DNA of 64,000 nucleotides, taken from NCBI RefSeq assembly GCF_007858285.1, contig NZ_VFIL01000007.1, forward strand, positions 248,001-312,000, given 5' to 3'. The stretch is from Pseudomonas brenneri (GTDB lineage: Bacteria; Pseudomonadota; Gammaproteobacteria; Pseudomonadales; Pseudomonadaceae). Shown here one piece after another: positions 28,142 through 37,661 of this stretch. How positions within the stretch are numbered: the stretch's first letter is position 1; each line of letters starts with the position of its first letter. A model generated the notes under the pieces. The model was given only the letters and a program-made list of their open reading frames with translations, was not told where the DNA came from and ran no database searches. The position numbers and the translations under genes are program-made.

Positions 28142-29464
28142 TCAGAGAGTCATCGCGGCAAACCAGCCGAACACCAGCAACGGCAGGTTGTAGTGCAGGA
28201 ACGTCGGGACCACGGTGTCCCAGATGTGGTGATGCTGGCCGTCGATATTCAAACCCGAGGTCGGCCCCAGGGTCGAGTCCGAAGCTGGCGAACCGGCGTC
28301 ACCGAGGGCCCCGGCGGTACCGACGATGCACACAATGGCCAGCGGGCTGAAGCCCAGTTGCACACACAACGGCACAAAAATCGCTGCGAGGATCGGCACC
28401 GTGGAGAACGACGAGCCAATGCCCATGGTCACCAGCAAGCCCACCAGCAACATCAACAGCGCACCCACGCCACGGCTGTGGCCGATGAAGGCGGCGGAGG
28501 ATTCCACCAGGGTCTGCACCTGGCCGGTGGCCTTGAGCACTTCGGCAAACCCCGAGGCGGCGATCATGATGAAGCCGATCATCGCCATCATCTTCATGCC
28601 TTCGGTGAACAGATCATCAGTGTCGCGCCAGCGCACGATGCCCGATACCGAGAAGATCAGGAAACCGGCCAGGGCACCGACGATCATCGAGTCCAGCCAC
28701 AACTGGATGATAAACGCCGAGGCAATGGCCACCCCGGCCACCAACAGGGTCAGCGGGTTGTATTGCACCGCTACTTGTTCGACCCGTTCGATCTTCTCCA
28801 GGTCGTAGACGCGCTTTTTGCGGTAGCTGATAAACACCGCGACCAACAGGCCGAACACCATGCCCAACGCCGGGATGCCCATGGCGTGGGTGACGTTGAC
28901 CTGGCTGATATCCACGCCGCTCTTGGCGACATTGGCCAGCAGGATCTGGTTGAGGAAAATATTGCCAAACCCTACCGGCAGGAACATGTACGGGGTGATC
29001 AGGCCAAAGGTCATGACGCAGGCGATCAGGCGCCGGTCAATCTGCAACTTGGTCAGCACATACAGCAGCGGCGGCACCAGCAGCGGGATAAAGGCGATAT
29101 GGATCGGCAGGATGTTCTGCGAGGCAATCGCCACCGCCCCCAGCAGGCAGATCAGCAGCCATTTGACGTGATTGCCGCCGCTCGCCTCCTGGCGCCCCAC
29201 CAGCAGCAGGGCCTTGTCCGCCAGGGCATGGGCCAGGCCGGACTTGGCAATCGCCACGGCGAAAGCGCCGAGCAATGCGTAGGACAGCGCCACCGTGGCA
29301 CCGCCGCCCAGACCGCTGTTGAATGCGCTGAGCGTCGCGTCGATCCCAAGACCGCCGGTCAAGCCGCCGACCAGGGCGCCGACGATGATCGCGATGACCA
29401 CATGCACGCGGGACAGGCTGAGCACCAGCATGGTACCGACCGCGGCGATTACTGCGTTAATCAT
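28142..29464 (-). CDS. Na+/H+ antiporter family protein, YuiF-type
   Basis: A 440-residue membrane protein with about 11 helices of the NhaC-like/YuiF family (MGIGSSFSTVPILAAIFVPLC, GTAGALGDAGSPASDSTLGPTSGLN). Bacillus relatives have been linked to amino-acid uptake, so sodium-proton exchange is not certain. The start at 29464 follows GAGGTAACC; the open frame upstream runs through a REP repeat and is not coding. It lies between two chemoreceptor genes. Confidence 0.8.
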   Translation of the reverse strand: MINAVIAAVGTMLVLSLSRVHVVIAIIVGALVGGLTGGLGIDATLSAFNSGLGGGATVALSYALLGAFAVAIAKSGLAHALADKALLLVGRQEASGGNHVKWLLICLLGAVAIASQNILPIHIAFIPLLVPPLLYVLTKLQIDRRLIACVMTFGLITPYMFLPVGFGNIFLNQILLANVAKSGVDISQVNVTHAMGIPALGMVFGLLVAVFISYRKKRVYDLEKIERVEQVAVQYNPLTLLVAGVAIASAFIIQLWLDSMIVGALAGFLIFSVSGIVRWRDTDDLFTEGMKMMAMIGFIMIAASGFAEVLKATGQVQTLVESSAAFIGHSRGVGALLMLLVGLLVTMGIGSSFSTVPILAAIFVPLCVQLGFSPLAIVCIVGTAGALGDAGSPASDSTLGPTSGLNIDGQHHHIWDTVVPTFLHYNLPLLVFGWFAAMTL

Positions 29465-29489
29465 GGTTACCTCAAGACAGAAACGTAAT

Positions 29490-29587
29490 GCAGGAGCGAG
29501 CTTGCTCGCGAATAACCCAAGAACGCCGCGATCAACCGGCAAACCAGCATGATCGTTCACGATCTTCGCGAGCAAGCTCGCGCCTAC
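29490..29587. repeat. Paired REP-type palindrome
   Basis: Facing CAGGAGCGAGCTTGCTCGCGA and TCGCGAGCAAGCTCGCGCCTA arms in the 341-base divergent gap between the antiporter and the second chemoreceptor. The rest of the gap holds the sigma-28 promoter at 29739. Confidence 0.8.
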
Positions 29588-29738
29588 CAAAAACACACGC
29601 CAGGGCCTCGCCCGCCGGGGTAACGGCAGTGTGGACGCCAGCAGAAAAGGAGTTTTATTAGAGGGCGCGCACTTTGCAGCAGCAGGCGCGCCATGTCAAA
29701 GCGCGACGTCGCAGACAGAATTCAATTGAGCGTATGAA

Positions 29739-29765
29739 TAAAGAAAAAAACCGTGCGGCCGATAC
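29739..29765 (+). promoter_or_regulatory. FliA (sigma-28) promoter
   Basis: TAAAGAAA-N11-GCCGATAC, close to the flagellar-class consensus TAAAGTTT-N11-GCCGATAA, 41 bases before the chemoreceptor start. Chemoreceptor genes are typical FliA targets. Confidence 0.7.
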
Positions 29766-29805
29766 AACGGATCATCTCTGTCGTAACGAAAGGTTAAGGA
29801 TCTCC

Positions 29806-31953
29806 ATGTCGCTCAGGCAGCTGTCCATTCAATGGAAAATCACCCTCCTCGCCGGCCTTTGTCTGCTGGGCATCGTGACCCTGCTGGTGGGCCTTTCGCT
29901 GTATCGGATGGACCAGAGCTCGCAACGCGTCCAGGCCTCCAGCACCGAGATGCTCAACGTCGCGGCCCAATCGCGCATCGAAGCCCAAGGTGAAGTCCAG
30001 GCCCTGGGCATTCGCCAGCAGTTCATGGATGCCTACCAGTACGGCCATGGCTTTTCGCGCCAGGTGCTGTTTTTGCGCGAACAGGCCGAGAAACGCTTCC
30101 TCGATGCCTTCGACCTGCGTGAAGACCTGACCCGCCAGGTCAAGGCCGCCCTGCAAGCCAACCCGGACCTGCTGGGCCTGTCCCTGGTCTTCGAAGCCAA
30201 TGCCCTGGATGGCAAGGATGAGCTGTTCGCCGGTCAACAGGAGCTGGGCAGCAACGAAAAAGGCCGCTTCGCCCTGTACTGGTCACAGCCGACACCCGGC
30301 ACACTGACTTCGATGGCGCTGCCGGAAAGCGACATGTCCGACACCAGCATCGGCCCCAGCGGCGAAAAGGCCAACACGTGGTTCACCTGCCCGCGTACCA
30401 CGCTCAAACCGTGTGTGATCGAGCCGTACTTCTATGTGATCGACGGGCAAAACGTATTGCTGACCAGCATCGTGTTCCCGCTCACGGTCAATGGCAAAGT
30501 CATCGCCTCGCTGTCGGTGGACATCAACCTCAACAGCTTGCAGGCCGTCAGCCAGAACGCCAGCCGCAAGCTCTATGACGGCCAGACCCGTGTCAGCATC
30601 ATCAGCCCGGTGGGTTTGCTCGCTGGCTACAGCCCGGATGCAAGCAAGCTCAGCCAACGCCTGGACAGCGTCGACACCACCAGCGGTGCGCAATTGATCA
30701 GCGCCATGGCCAACAGCACCCAGACCTTTAGCCTGCGCACCGATCATCAGCTCAAGGTGCTGGCACCGTTTCAACCGATTCCCGACGGCAAGTCGTGGGG
30801 TGTGTTGCTGGATGTCCCGGAAAAAGTCCTGATCGGCCCCACCGAAGCGCTCAAGGCCGAACTGGATGCCGACAACACCAAAGGCACCCTGCTGGAACTG
30901 GGCCTGGGCTTGCTGGCCGCAATTGTCGGCCTGTTGCTGGTGTGGCTGATGGCCCGCAGCGTCACCCGGCCAATCCTCGGTGTGGCCCATATGCTGGAAG
31001 ATATCGCCAGCGGCGAAGGCGACCTGACCCGACGCCTGGCCTACGACAAGCGCGACGAACTCGGTGAACTGGCGAGTTGGTTCAACCGCTTCCTCGACAA
31101 ACTGCAACCGATCATTGCCGAGGTTAAACGTTCGGTGCAGGACGCGCGCAGCACCGCCGACCAATCAGCGGCCATTGCCAGCCAGACCAGCGCCGGCATG
31201 GACCAGCAATACCGCCAGGTCGACCAGGTAGCCACCGCCTCCCACGAAATGAGCGCCACCGCCCAGGATGTGGCCCGCAGCGCCGCACAGGCCGCACAGG
31301 CCGCCCGCGATGCCGACCAGGCCACCCGCGAAGGCCTGACCGTGATCGACCGCACCACCGCCAGCATCGGCGCCCTGGCGGCAGATATGAGCACGGCCAT
31401 GACCCAGGTCGAAGGCCTGGCAGCCAATAGCGAACAGATCGGTTCCGTTCTGGAAGTGATCCGCGCGATTGCCGAGCAGACCAACTTGCTGGCGCTCAAC
31501 GCCGCCATTGAGGCGGCCCGCGCCGGTGAGGCTGGCCGTGGCTTTGCGGTGGTGGCGGATGAGGTGCGCAACCTCGCCCGACGCACCCAGGAGTCGGTGG
31601 AGGAAACCCGCCAGGTGATCGAGCAGTTGCAGAGCGGCACCCGGGAAGTGGTGGGTTCCATGAACAACAGCCATCGCCAGGCCCAGGGCAGTGTCGAGCA
31701 GGTGGGCCAGGCCGTTACGGCATTGCGCCAGATCGGCGATGCGGTGACGGTGATCAGCGACATGAACCTGCAGATCGCCAGCGCCGCCGAGCAGCAAAGC
31801 GCGGTGGCCGAGGAGATCAACAGCAACGTGGCGACCATTCGCGACGTGACCGAGTCGCTGTCGGGCCAGGCCAATGAATCGGCGCGGGTCAGCCAGACGC
31901 TCAACAGCCTGGCCAATCAACAGCAAGGCTTGATGGACCAGTTCCGGGTTTGA
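29806..31953 (+). CDS. Methyl-accepting chemotaxis protein, double-Cache sensor
   Basis: A 715-residue chemoreceptor: membrane segment at about 15-37, a large periplasmic dCache-like domain (37-370, with FYVIDGQNVLLTSIVFPLTVNGKVIASLSVDINLNSL), a second membrane segment near 368-388, HAMP and the signalling domain. Size and layout recall TlpQ/McpU, which sense polyamines or histamine, but the ligand is not established. AAGGA supports the start at 29806. Transcription is probably FliA-dependent. Confidence 0.88.
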   Translation: MSLRQLSIQWKITLLAGLCLLGIVTLLVGLSLYRMDQSSQRVQASSTEMLNVAAQSRIEAQGEVQALGIRQQFMDAYQYGHGFSRQVLFLREQAEKRFLDAFDLREDLTRQVKAALQANPDLLGLSLVFEANALDGKDELFAGQQELGSNEKGRFALYWSQPTPGTLTSMALPESDMSDTSIGPSGEKANTWFTCPRTTLKPCVIEPYFYVIDGQNVLLTSIVFPLTVNGKVIASLSVDINLNSLQAVSQNASRKLYDGQTRVSIISPVGLLAGYSPDASKLSQRLDSVDTTSGAQLISAMANSTQTFSLRTDHQLKVLAPFQPIPDGKSWGVLLDVPEKVLIGPTEALKAELDADNTKGTLLELGLGLLAAIVGLLLVWLMARSVTRPILGVAHMLEDIASGEGDLTRRLAYDKRDELGELASWFNRFLDKLQPIIAEVKRSVQDARSTADQSAAIASQTSAGMDQQYRQVDQVATASHEMSATAQDVARSAAQAAQAARDADQATREGLTVIDRTTASIGALAADMSTAMTQVEGLAANSEQIGSVLEVIRAIAEQTNLLALNAAIEAARAGEAGRGFAVVADEVRNLARRTQESVEETRQVIEQLQSGTREVVGSMNNSHRQAQGSVEQVGQAVTALRQIGDAVTVISDMNLQIASAAEQQSAVAEEINSNVATIRDVTESLSGQANESARVSQTLNSLANQQQGLMDQFRV

Positions 31954-31960
31954 GGGTGAT

Positions 31961-32362
31961 TTAACTGGCGCTGTACGGCGCCAGCTCACAACTCCAGAGC
32001 TCCACCGCCGGCTGGCGCGCCTGTGGCGGGCCGAGCCAGGTGCTCATCGACTGGCAACGCTGGTTGAAACACAGTTGATAATCCCCGGCTTCGGGTGTTC
32101 GCCCCAGGCGCAGGGGTTGCAGCGGGGGCAGTTGACGCTGGTAATGCCAACTGCCCTCGCGCAGTTCGGCGCCGTGCGGAATTTCCATACCGGCCCCGGA
32201 ACCCTTGACCCGCGCCTCGCCCAACACCAGCCCCTCGGGCCTCACGCGGTAATCCTCCTCCCAGCGTACTTGCTCAATCGTATGCGTCCAGGCCAGGGTG
32301 AAGGCCGGCGTGGGCACCTGTGCCCACACCGTGCCCGCCAAGCCCAGACACAGGCCGATCAC
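31961..32362 (-). CDS. DUF1850 protein of the TRAP operon
   Basis: A 133-residue protein with a short signal-like N-terminus (MIGLCLGLAGTVWA) and the DUF1850 pattern (FTLAWTHTIEQVRWEEDYRV, GEARVKGSGAGMEIP). DUF1850 genes accompany TAXI-type TRAP transporters. The GTG start overlaps the permease stop (GTGA), so the two are coupled. Probably an exported accessory; role unknown. Confidence 0.75.
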   Translation of the reverse strand: MIGLCLGLAGTVWAQVPTPAFTLAWTHTIEQVRWEEDYRVRPEGLVLGEARVKGSGAGMEIPHGAELREGSWHYQRQLPPLQPLRLGRTPEAGDYQLCFNQRCQSMSTWLGPPQARQPAVELWSCELAPYSAS

Positions 32363-34386
32363 ACCGTAGCCGCCTGGGCACGATGGGCACGCCAGCAGTG
32401 CTGCGCGATCAACAATGCCGCCAGGGCAAAGCCGATTTCATCGCTTAACGGCGTTGCCAGAATCAGGCTGGCGCCGGCGGCAAAGCCCAGCAAGCGCTCC
32501 CACCCGCTCAGCCTGGCCTGCAAGTAACCGGTAAACGCAGCGCCCCAGATGCCAATGGCCAGCAACGCCTTGGCCACCACATAAAAAGTGGCCAGCAGGC
32601 TATCGCCCTGCAGCATCAGTGCCGGTTCGTACACCGCCATAAACGGCACGACAAACCCGGCAACGGCGATGCGCACCGCCCAGAAGCTGATCTTCAGGCC
32701 GCTCTCCCGGGCAATCGGTGCCGCCGCGAAACAGGCCAGCGCCACCGGCGGCGTGAGGTCGGCCATGATGCCGAAATAGAACACGAACATATGCGACACA
32801 ATCAGCGGCACGCCCAGGTCCAACAGTGCCGGGGCGGCAATCGAGCTGGTGATGATGTAGTTGGGAATCGTCGGTATGCCCATGCCCAGCACCAGGCAGG
32901 TCAGCATGGTGAGCACCAGCGAGAGGAACAGATTGTCCTGGCCGATGGCGAGGATGTAGCCGGCAAAGGTCGAGGCCACCCCGGTCAGCGACACCACCCC
33001 GATGATCACCCCCACCAGCGCGCAGGCGATCCCCACCGGTACTGCATGGCGTGCGCCTTCAACCAGAGCATGCAGGCAGATTGTCAGGGTGTCGCGGCCG
33101 CCCTTGATGAACCAGCACACCGCCACCAACAGCGCCACTACCCCGAATACCATGCCGATACCCAGCCGGAAGAAGCCCGCGCACAGCACGCCCAGGACGA
33201 TCCAGAAGACAAAGCGCATGGCCGTGGACGACACCCGCAGGATGATCGCCGAGCCAAGAATCACAATGGACGTGAGGGCCAGGCCGACCATGCCGGAGAA
33301 CAACGGGGTGCGCCCGGAGAACAGCAGGTAGATCAGCACAAACAGCGGAATCAGCAGGTACCAGCGCTGCTTCACCGCCGCCCAGGGGTTCGGGCACTCA
33401 TCCTTGGGCAAGCCACACAGGTTGGAGCGCTTGGCTTCCAGGTGAACCATCCAGAATACCGAGCCGAAGTACAACAGGGCCGGAATCAGCGCGGCCTTGG
33501 CCACCTCGAAAAACGGCACGTTGATCGTCTCGGCCATGATAAAGGCCACAGCGCCCATGATCGGCGGCATGATCTGGCTGCCCATCGACGCGGTCGCCTC
33601 CACGCCACCGGCAAACGCCGACTTATAGCCGAAACGCTTCATCAACGGGATGGTGAACTGGCCGGTGGTGACCACGTTGGCCACACCTGAACCGGTGATC
33701 GTGCCCATCAGCGCGGAGGACACCACCGAAACCTTGGCCGGGCCACCGAGCTTGTGGCCGAACAGGCCCATGGCGAAGTCGGTGAACAGCCTGATCATCC
33801 CTGCCTGTTCGAGAAACGCGCCGAACAGGATGAACAGGAAGATATACGTGGCCGATACGTAGGTCGGAGTGCCGTACAGCCCTTCGGTGCCAAAGGCCAG
33901 TTGGTTGACGATCTGGTCAATGGCATAGCCACGGTGCATCAACTCGCCCGGCAGGTACTGGCCGAACAGGCCATAGGCCAGAAACAGCGCACAGATCAGC
34001 GGCAAGGCAATGCCCATCACCCGTCGCGCGGCTTCGAATACCAGCACGATCAGCACCAGGCCTGCGACCATGTCGCTACGGGTCAGGTCGCCGGAGCGTT
34101 GAATCAGGTCGGCCTCGAAATACCACTGGTAGAACGCCGTCGCCATCCCCGCAAGGCCCAGTAGCCAGGCCATTGGCTGCCAGGGCTGTTCCTTGCCACG
34201 TGCCGGAAAACACAAAAACACCACCAGCAGCAGAAAGCCCACATGCACGGCACGCAGAATCTGGCTGGATACCGGGTGAAAGGCTGCAGTGATGATCTGG
34301 AAGATGGAAAACAGTAGCGCGACATAGAACAGCGCTCTCGGCCAACTGCCGGGATTGGCGGCGAGGCCTTGGTCCTGCTCGCTCAT
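32359..34386 (-). CDS. TAXI-TRAP transporter, fused small and large permease
   Basis: A 675-residue protein fusing the DctQ-like small subunit (N-terminal helices to about residue 160) to the DctM-like large subunit. Family stretches include TGSGVANVVTTGQFTIPLMKR, GVEATASMGSQIMPPIMGA and LGMGIPTIPNYIITSSIAAPAL. It uses an ion gradient to import substrate delivered by the TAXI receptor encoded just upstream. Substrates of TAXI systems may include glutamate or other C4-C5 acids; none can be assigned here. Confidence 0.92.
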   Translation of the reverse strand: MSEQDQGLAANPGSWPRALFYVALLFSIFQIITAAFHPVSSQILRAVHVGFLLLVVFLCFPARGKEQPWQPMAWLLGLAGMATAFYQWYFEADLIQRSGDLTRSDMVAGLVLIVLVFEAARRVMGIALPLICALFLAYGLFGQYLPGELMHRGYAIDQIVNQLAFGTEGLYGTPTYVSATYIFLFILFGAFLEQAGMIRLFTDFAMGLFGHKLGGPAKVSVVSSALMGTITGSGVANVVTTGQFTIPLMKRFGYKSAFAGGVEATASMGSQIMPPIMGAVAFIMAETINVPFFEVAKAALIPALLYFGSVFWMVHLEAKRSNLCGLPKDECPNPWAAVKQRWYLLIPLFVLIYLLFSGRTPLFSGMVGLALTSIVILGSAIILRVSSTAMRFVFWIVLGVLCAGFFRLGIGMVFGVVALLVAVCWFIKGGRDTLTICLHALVEGARHAVPVGIACALVGVIIGVVSLTGVASTFAGYILAIGQDNLFLSLVLTMLTCLVLGMGIPTIPNYIITSSIAAPALLDLGVPLIVSHMFVFYFGIMADLTPPVALACFAAAPIARESGLKISFWAVRIAVAGFVVPFMAVYEPALMLQGDSLLATFYVVAKALLAIGIWGAAFTGYLQARLSGWERLLGFAAGASLILATPLSDEIGFALAALLIAQHCWRAHRAQAATV

Positions 34387-34515
34387 GGGGTCACTCCCTG
34401 GTTACAACGTCGATGTGCGAACAAGACCCGCGCGCGGTGGGCGCCGGTTTTGTTCGCAGAGCCAGCACATGGCCGGAGCGGTTGACGCGGGCAAAGCGCC
34501 CTACTGTCCCGTCAC

Positions 34516-35469
34516 TTACAGCGCGCCCGCTTCCTTGTAGAACCGCTCGGCGCCAGGGTGCAGCGGGATCGGCAGGCCCTTGGCCGCGCCTTCGAGCTTG
34601 ATGTCCTTGGCGGCCGAGTGAGCGTTACCCAGGCGGTCGAGGTTGTTGAACATGAGTTTGGTCATCTGGTAGGCGACGTCATCGGACACGCCATCATGGC
34701 TGACCAGCAGGTTGGTGATGGCCACGGTCGGAACATCGCTGTCCTGGCCGTCGTAGGTGCCCGCCGGGATCGAGGCCGCCTGGTAAGCCGCGTTATCGAT
34801 CTTCGCAGTGACATCCGCCGGAATGGCCACGAAGGTGATCGGCATAGTCGCGGCCAGGTCGCGGATCGCCGCCATGCCCAGGCCCGAAGACTGCAAAGTG
34901 GCGTCCAACTGACGGTTCTTGATCAGCTCGACCGATTCGGCGTACGGCAGGAACTCGACCTTGCCCATGTCTTCGTAGCTCAGGCCGGCGGCCTTGAAGA
35001 TGGCGCGGGCATTCAGTTCGGTACCGGACTTCGGCGCGCCGACGGAAATGCGCTTGTTTTTCAGGTCGGCCAGGGTGGTGATGCCCGACTCCTTGCTGGC
35101 GACAACCTGGATGTAGTTCGGATAGGTACCGGCAATCGCCCGCAGCTTTTTCAGTGGCGTCTTGAAGCCGGCGTCTTCCACGCCATTCCAGGCATCGGCT
35201 ACCGAGTCGCCGAGGGCAAAGGCCAGCTCACCGCGACCGGCTTGCAGCAGGTTGAGGTTTTCCACCGACGCCTTGGTGGCCTGTACCGAGGTCTTCGAGC
35301 CCTCGATACCGTTGCTGTATAACTGCGACAAGGCCACGCCAATCGGGTAATACACGCCACTGGTGCCACCGGTCAGTACGTTGATAAAGGTCGGGGCGGC
35401 GAGCGCCGAGGAACTGGCGGCAAGGGCTGCGGCAGCAGCAAACAGACTGAAGCGTTTGGTCATTCGCAT
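34516..35469 (-). CDS. TAXI family TRAP solute receptor
   Basis: A 317-residue periplasmic receptor. Signal peptide ends near SSALA-AP, and the TAXI start TFINVLTGGTSGVYYPIGVALSQLY is clear. AAGGTG precedes the start at 35469. It is first in the operon TAXI receptor - fused permease - DUF1850. Confidence 0.92.
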   Translation of the reverse strand: MRMTKRFSLFAAAAALAASSSALAAPTFINVLTGGTSGVYYPIGVALSQLYSNGIEGSKTSVQATKASVENLNLLQAGRGELAFALGDSVADAWNGVEDAGFKTPLKKLRAIAGTYPNYIQVVASKESGITTLADLKNKRISVGAPKSGTELNARAIFKAAGLSYEDMGKVEFLPYAESVELIKNRQLDATLQSSGLGMAAIRDLAATMPITFVAIPADVTAKIDNAAYQAASIPAGTYDGQDSDVPTVAITNLLVSHDGVSDDVAYQMTKLMFNNLDRLGNAHSAAKDIKLEGAAKGLPIPLHPGAERFYKEAGAL

Positions 35470-35486
35470 GGATTCACCTTTTATCT

Positions 35487-35494
35487 TTCTTATT
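35487..35494 (-). promoter_or_regulatory. Crc/Hfq-type CA motif before the TAXI gene
   Basis: The minus strand reads AATAAGAA, fitting AANAANAA, immediately before the ribosome site of the TAXI receptor gene. Catabolite repression of the transporter is likely. Confidence 0.45.
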
Positions 35495-35540
35495 AGGTGC
35501 CGAGCAGCCGAGTATCTGGCTGACGAGCGCAATGGCAGAT

Positions 35541-35578
35541 GCCGTGCCTGCAAGCCTGGGAAACTTGCTTGGCACGGC
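35541..35578. repeat. Inverted repeat between the histidine kinase and TAXI genes
   Basis: GCCGTGCC-T-GCAAG pairs with CTTGC-TT-GGCACGGC around a 9-base loop. There is no T tract. A weak sigma-54-like match on the minus strand (AGGCACG-GCAT-CTGCC, 35534-35549) overlaps it. Confidence 0.55.
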
Positions 35579-35676
35579 TAGCCAGGTCGTTGTTATATGC
35601 GAAATTGTCCCGCCCAGGCGCCGCAAGAAAAGTCTTGTTGCAAATCGGCTCCCCACATTGATGGCCTTTCGGCCAA

Positions 35677-36996
35677 TCAGGTTGGGCGTCGAGGCAACTC
35701 GATCAGCACCTTGAGGCCGCCCAGTTCACTCTCGTGCAACTGCAACGCGCCCCCCCACACCTCGACGATATCGCGCACGATGCCCAACCCCAGGCCGTGT
35801 CCATGGGTTTGTTCGTCCAGGCGGGTACCACGGCTGAAAACCTGGTCACGCTGACTCTCGGGAATGCCCGGGCCGTCATCCTCGACGATCAATTGGTAAT
35901 TGTGCGTAGTCTGCTCAATGCTCAGGCGCACTTCGGCATCCGCCCATTTACAGGCGTTGTCCAGCAGATTGCCCAGCAGCTCCAGCAAGTCTTCGCGGTC
36001 CCACGGCAATTGCAGGCCAGGGCGCACGTGGTAGCTCAAGTCCAGGTGCTCGCCGTGGATCATATTCAGGGTCGCCAGCAGGCCCGGCAGTTCACTGTCG
36101 CAGTCGAACAATGCACCAGGCAGGGTTTCACCGGCCAGACGCGCGCGGTTGAGTTCACGGTTGAGCCGCTGCTGCACTTGTGTCAATTGTTCGCGAAGCA
36201 GCTTGGCCAACTGTGGCCGGTCCTTGAGCTGCTCGCTGGACGCCACGCTCAGTAACACCGCCAATGGGGTTTTCAGTGCATGGCCGAGGTTGCCCAAGGC
36301 ATTGCGTGAGCGCTTGAGGCTGTCTTCGGTATGGGCCAACAGGTGATTGATCTGCGCCACCAGCGGTTCCAGCTCCACTGGCACCTGGGTATCCAGTTGA
36401 GAGCGCTGGCCTTGCTGCAACTGCGCAATCTGCTCGCGGGCGGTTTCCAGTGGGCGCAGCGCCCGGCGCACAGTGACACGCTGCAGAACCAGGATCAGCA
36501 GTAACGCCGCCAACCCGAGGACCAGGCCAACTTGGCGCATCAGGCGAAAACTTTCCCTGACAGGTGTGTAGTCCTGGGCCACGCTGATCGAAATCGCCTG
36601 GCCAAACCGTTTGTAGTCCGAGCGCAATATCAATAATTGCTGGCCTTCGGGCCCCAACTGCAGATTACCCTTCAAGCCAGCCTGGGGCAGTTGCGGCAGC
36701 TCCTGGTCCCACAGTGAGCGGGAGCGCCAGTGGTTGTCACTGAAGTCGATACGAAAATAATGCCCGGAGAACGGCCGTTGATAGGCCGGCGACAAGCGTT
36801 GCTCATCCAGTTGCACACCACCTGGGCCGCGCACCAGGGCCACCAGCAGGTTTTCGCTGTCGTTGCGCAGGCCAGCCTCCAGGTAGCGCTGCAGGCCCAT
36901 TTCGAACAGCCACAGGCTGGTTTGCGCCAGCACCAGGCCGACGATCACCATCACGCTGATCAGCCCCAGGCTCAGCCGCCGCTGGATCGACCTCAC
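35677..36996 (-). CDS. Sensor histidine kinase (PhoQ/QseC-like)
   Basis: A 439-residue membrane kinase. Membrane segments at 9-29 and 155-173 flank a periplasmic sensor of about 125 residues. HAMP follows, then the phospho-accepting His239 in GHALKTPLAVL, an N box (NLLDNACKWA) and G boxes (DDGPGIP, GHGLGLGIV). The GTG start overlaps the regulator stop (GTGA). The PepSY genes upstream in the operon suggest it senses metal or envelope conditions; this is inference. Confidence 0.9.
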   Translation of the reverse strand: MRSIQRRLSLGLISVMVIVGLVLAQTSLWLFEMGLQRYLEAGLRNDSENLLVALVRGPGGVQLDEQRLSPAYQRPFSGHYFRIDFSDNHWRSRSLWDQELPQLPQAGLKGNLQLGPEGQQLLILRSDYKRFGQAISISVAQDYTPVRESFRLMRQVGLVLGLAALLLILVLQRVTVRRALRPLETAREQIAQLQQGQRSQLDTQVPVELEPLVAQINHLLAHTEDSLKRSRNALGNLGHALKTPLAVLLSVASSEQLKDRPQLAKLLREQLTQVQQRLNRELNRARLAGETLPGALFDCDSELPGLLATLNMIHGEHLDLSYHVRPGLQLPWDREDLLELLGNLLDNACKWADAEVRLSIEQTTHNYQLIVEDDGPGIPESQRDQVFSRGTRLDEQTHGHGLGLGIVRDIVEVWGGALQLHESELGGLKVLIELPRRPT

Positions 36997-37661
36997 GTGG
37001 GGCTGGCGCCAAAGCGATAACCCTGGCCGCGCCGGGTTTCAATTACGCTACGGCCGAGCTTGCGCCGCAGGTGGTTGACATGGACTTCGAGGACGTTGGA
37101 GTCACGTTCGGTTTCACCGTCATACAAATGTTCGGCCAAATGGCTTTTCGACAGGATCTGCTCGGGATGCAGCATGAAGTAGCGCAGCAGGCGAAACTCG
37201 GCAGCGGTCAGTTGCACCTCGGCACCGTCGCGTATCACGCACTGGCGGCCTTCATCCAGGTGCAGGCCGGCCGCCTGTAGCGTCGGCTGGTTGGCCTGGC
37301 CATGGGAACGGCGCAACAGGGCCTGGATGCGCAGGTGCAACTCCTCGGGGTGAAACGGCTTGCTCAAGTAATCGTCGGCCCCGGCCTTGAGCCCTTCGAT
37401 GCGCTCGGCCCAGGAGTCGCGGGCGGTGAGGATCAATACCGGGGTCGCCAGGGCAGCGGCGCGCCATTGGCTCAGCACCTCAAGCCCCGGCAACCCGGGC
37501 AGGCCGAGGTCAAGGATGATCAGGTCGTAAGGCTCGCTGCGCCCCTGATACACCGCATCGCGACCGTCCGCCAGCCAATCCACCGCATAGCCCTGGGTTT
37601 TGAGCCCGGCCATCAACTCATCGGCCAGGGGCACGTGGTCTTCCACCAGAAGCAGGCGCAT
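36993..37661 (-). CDS. OmpR-family response regulator
   Basis: A 222-residue regulator. The receiver domain starts MRLLLVEDHVPLADEL with phospho-acceptor Asp in LIILDLGLPG and Lys in YLSKPFHPEEL. The C-terminal winged helix ends with VNHLRRKLGRSVIETRRGQGYRFG. It is coupled to the kinase downstream and to the PepSY gene upstream (TGATG). Confidence 0.93.
   Translation of the reverse strand: MRLLLVEDHVPLADELMAGLKTQGYAVDWLADGRDAVYQGRSEPYDLIILDLGLPGLPGLEVLSQWRAAALATPVLILTARDSWAERIEGLKAGADDYLSKPFHPEELHLRIQALLRRSHGQANQPTLQAAGLHLDEGRQCVIRDGAEVQLTAAEFRLLRYFMLHPEQILSKSHLAEHLYDGETERDSNVLEVHVNHLRRKLGRSVIETRRGQGYRFGASPT

Noticed and set aside
29465..29596. N-terminal extension of the antiporter frame
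   Set aside because: The added residues are translated REP repeat; the ribosome site supports 29464.
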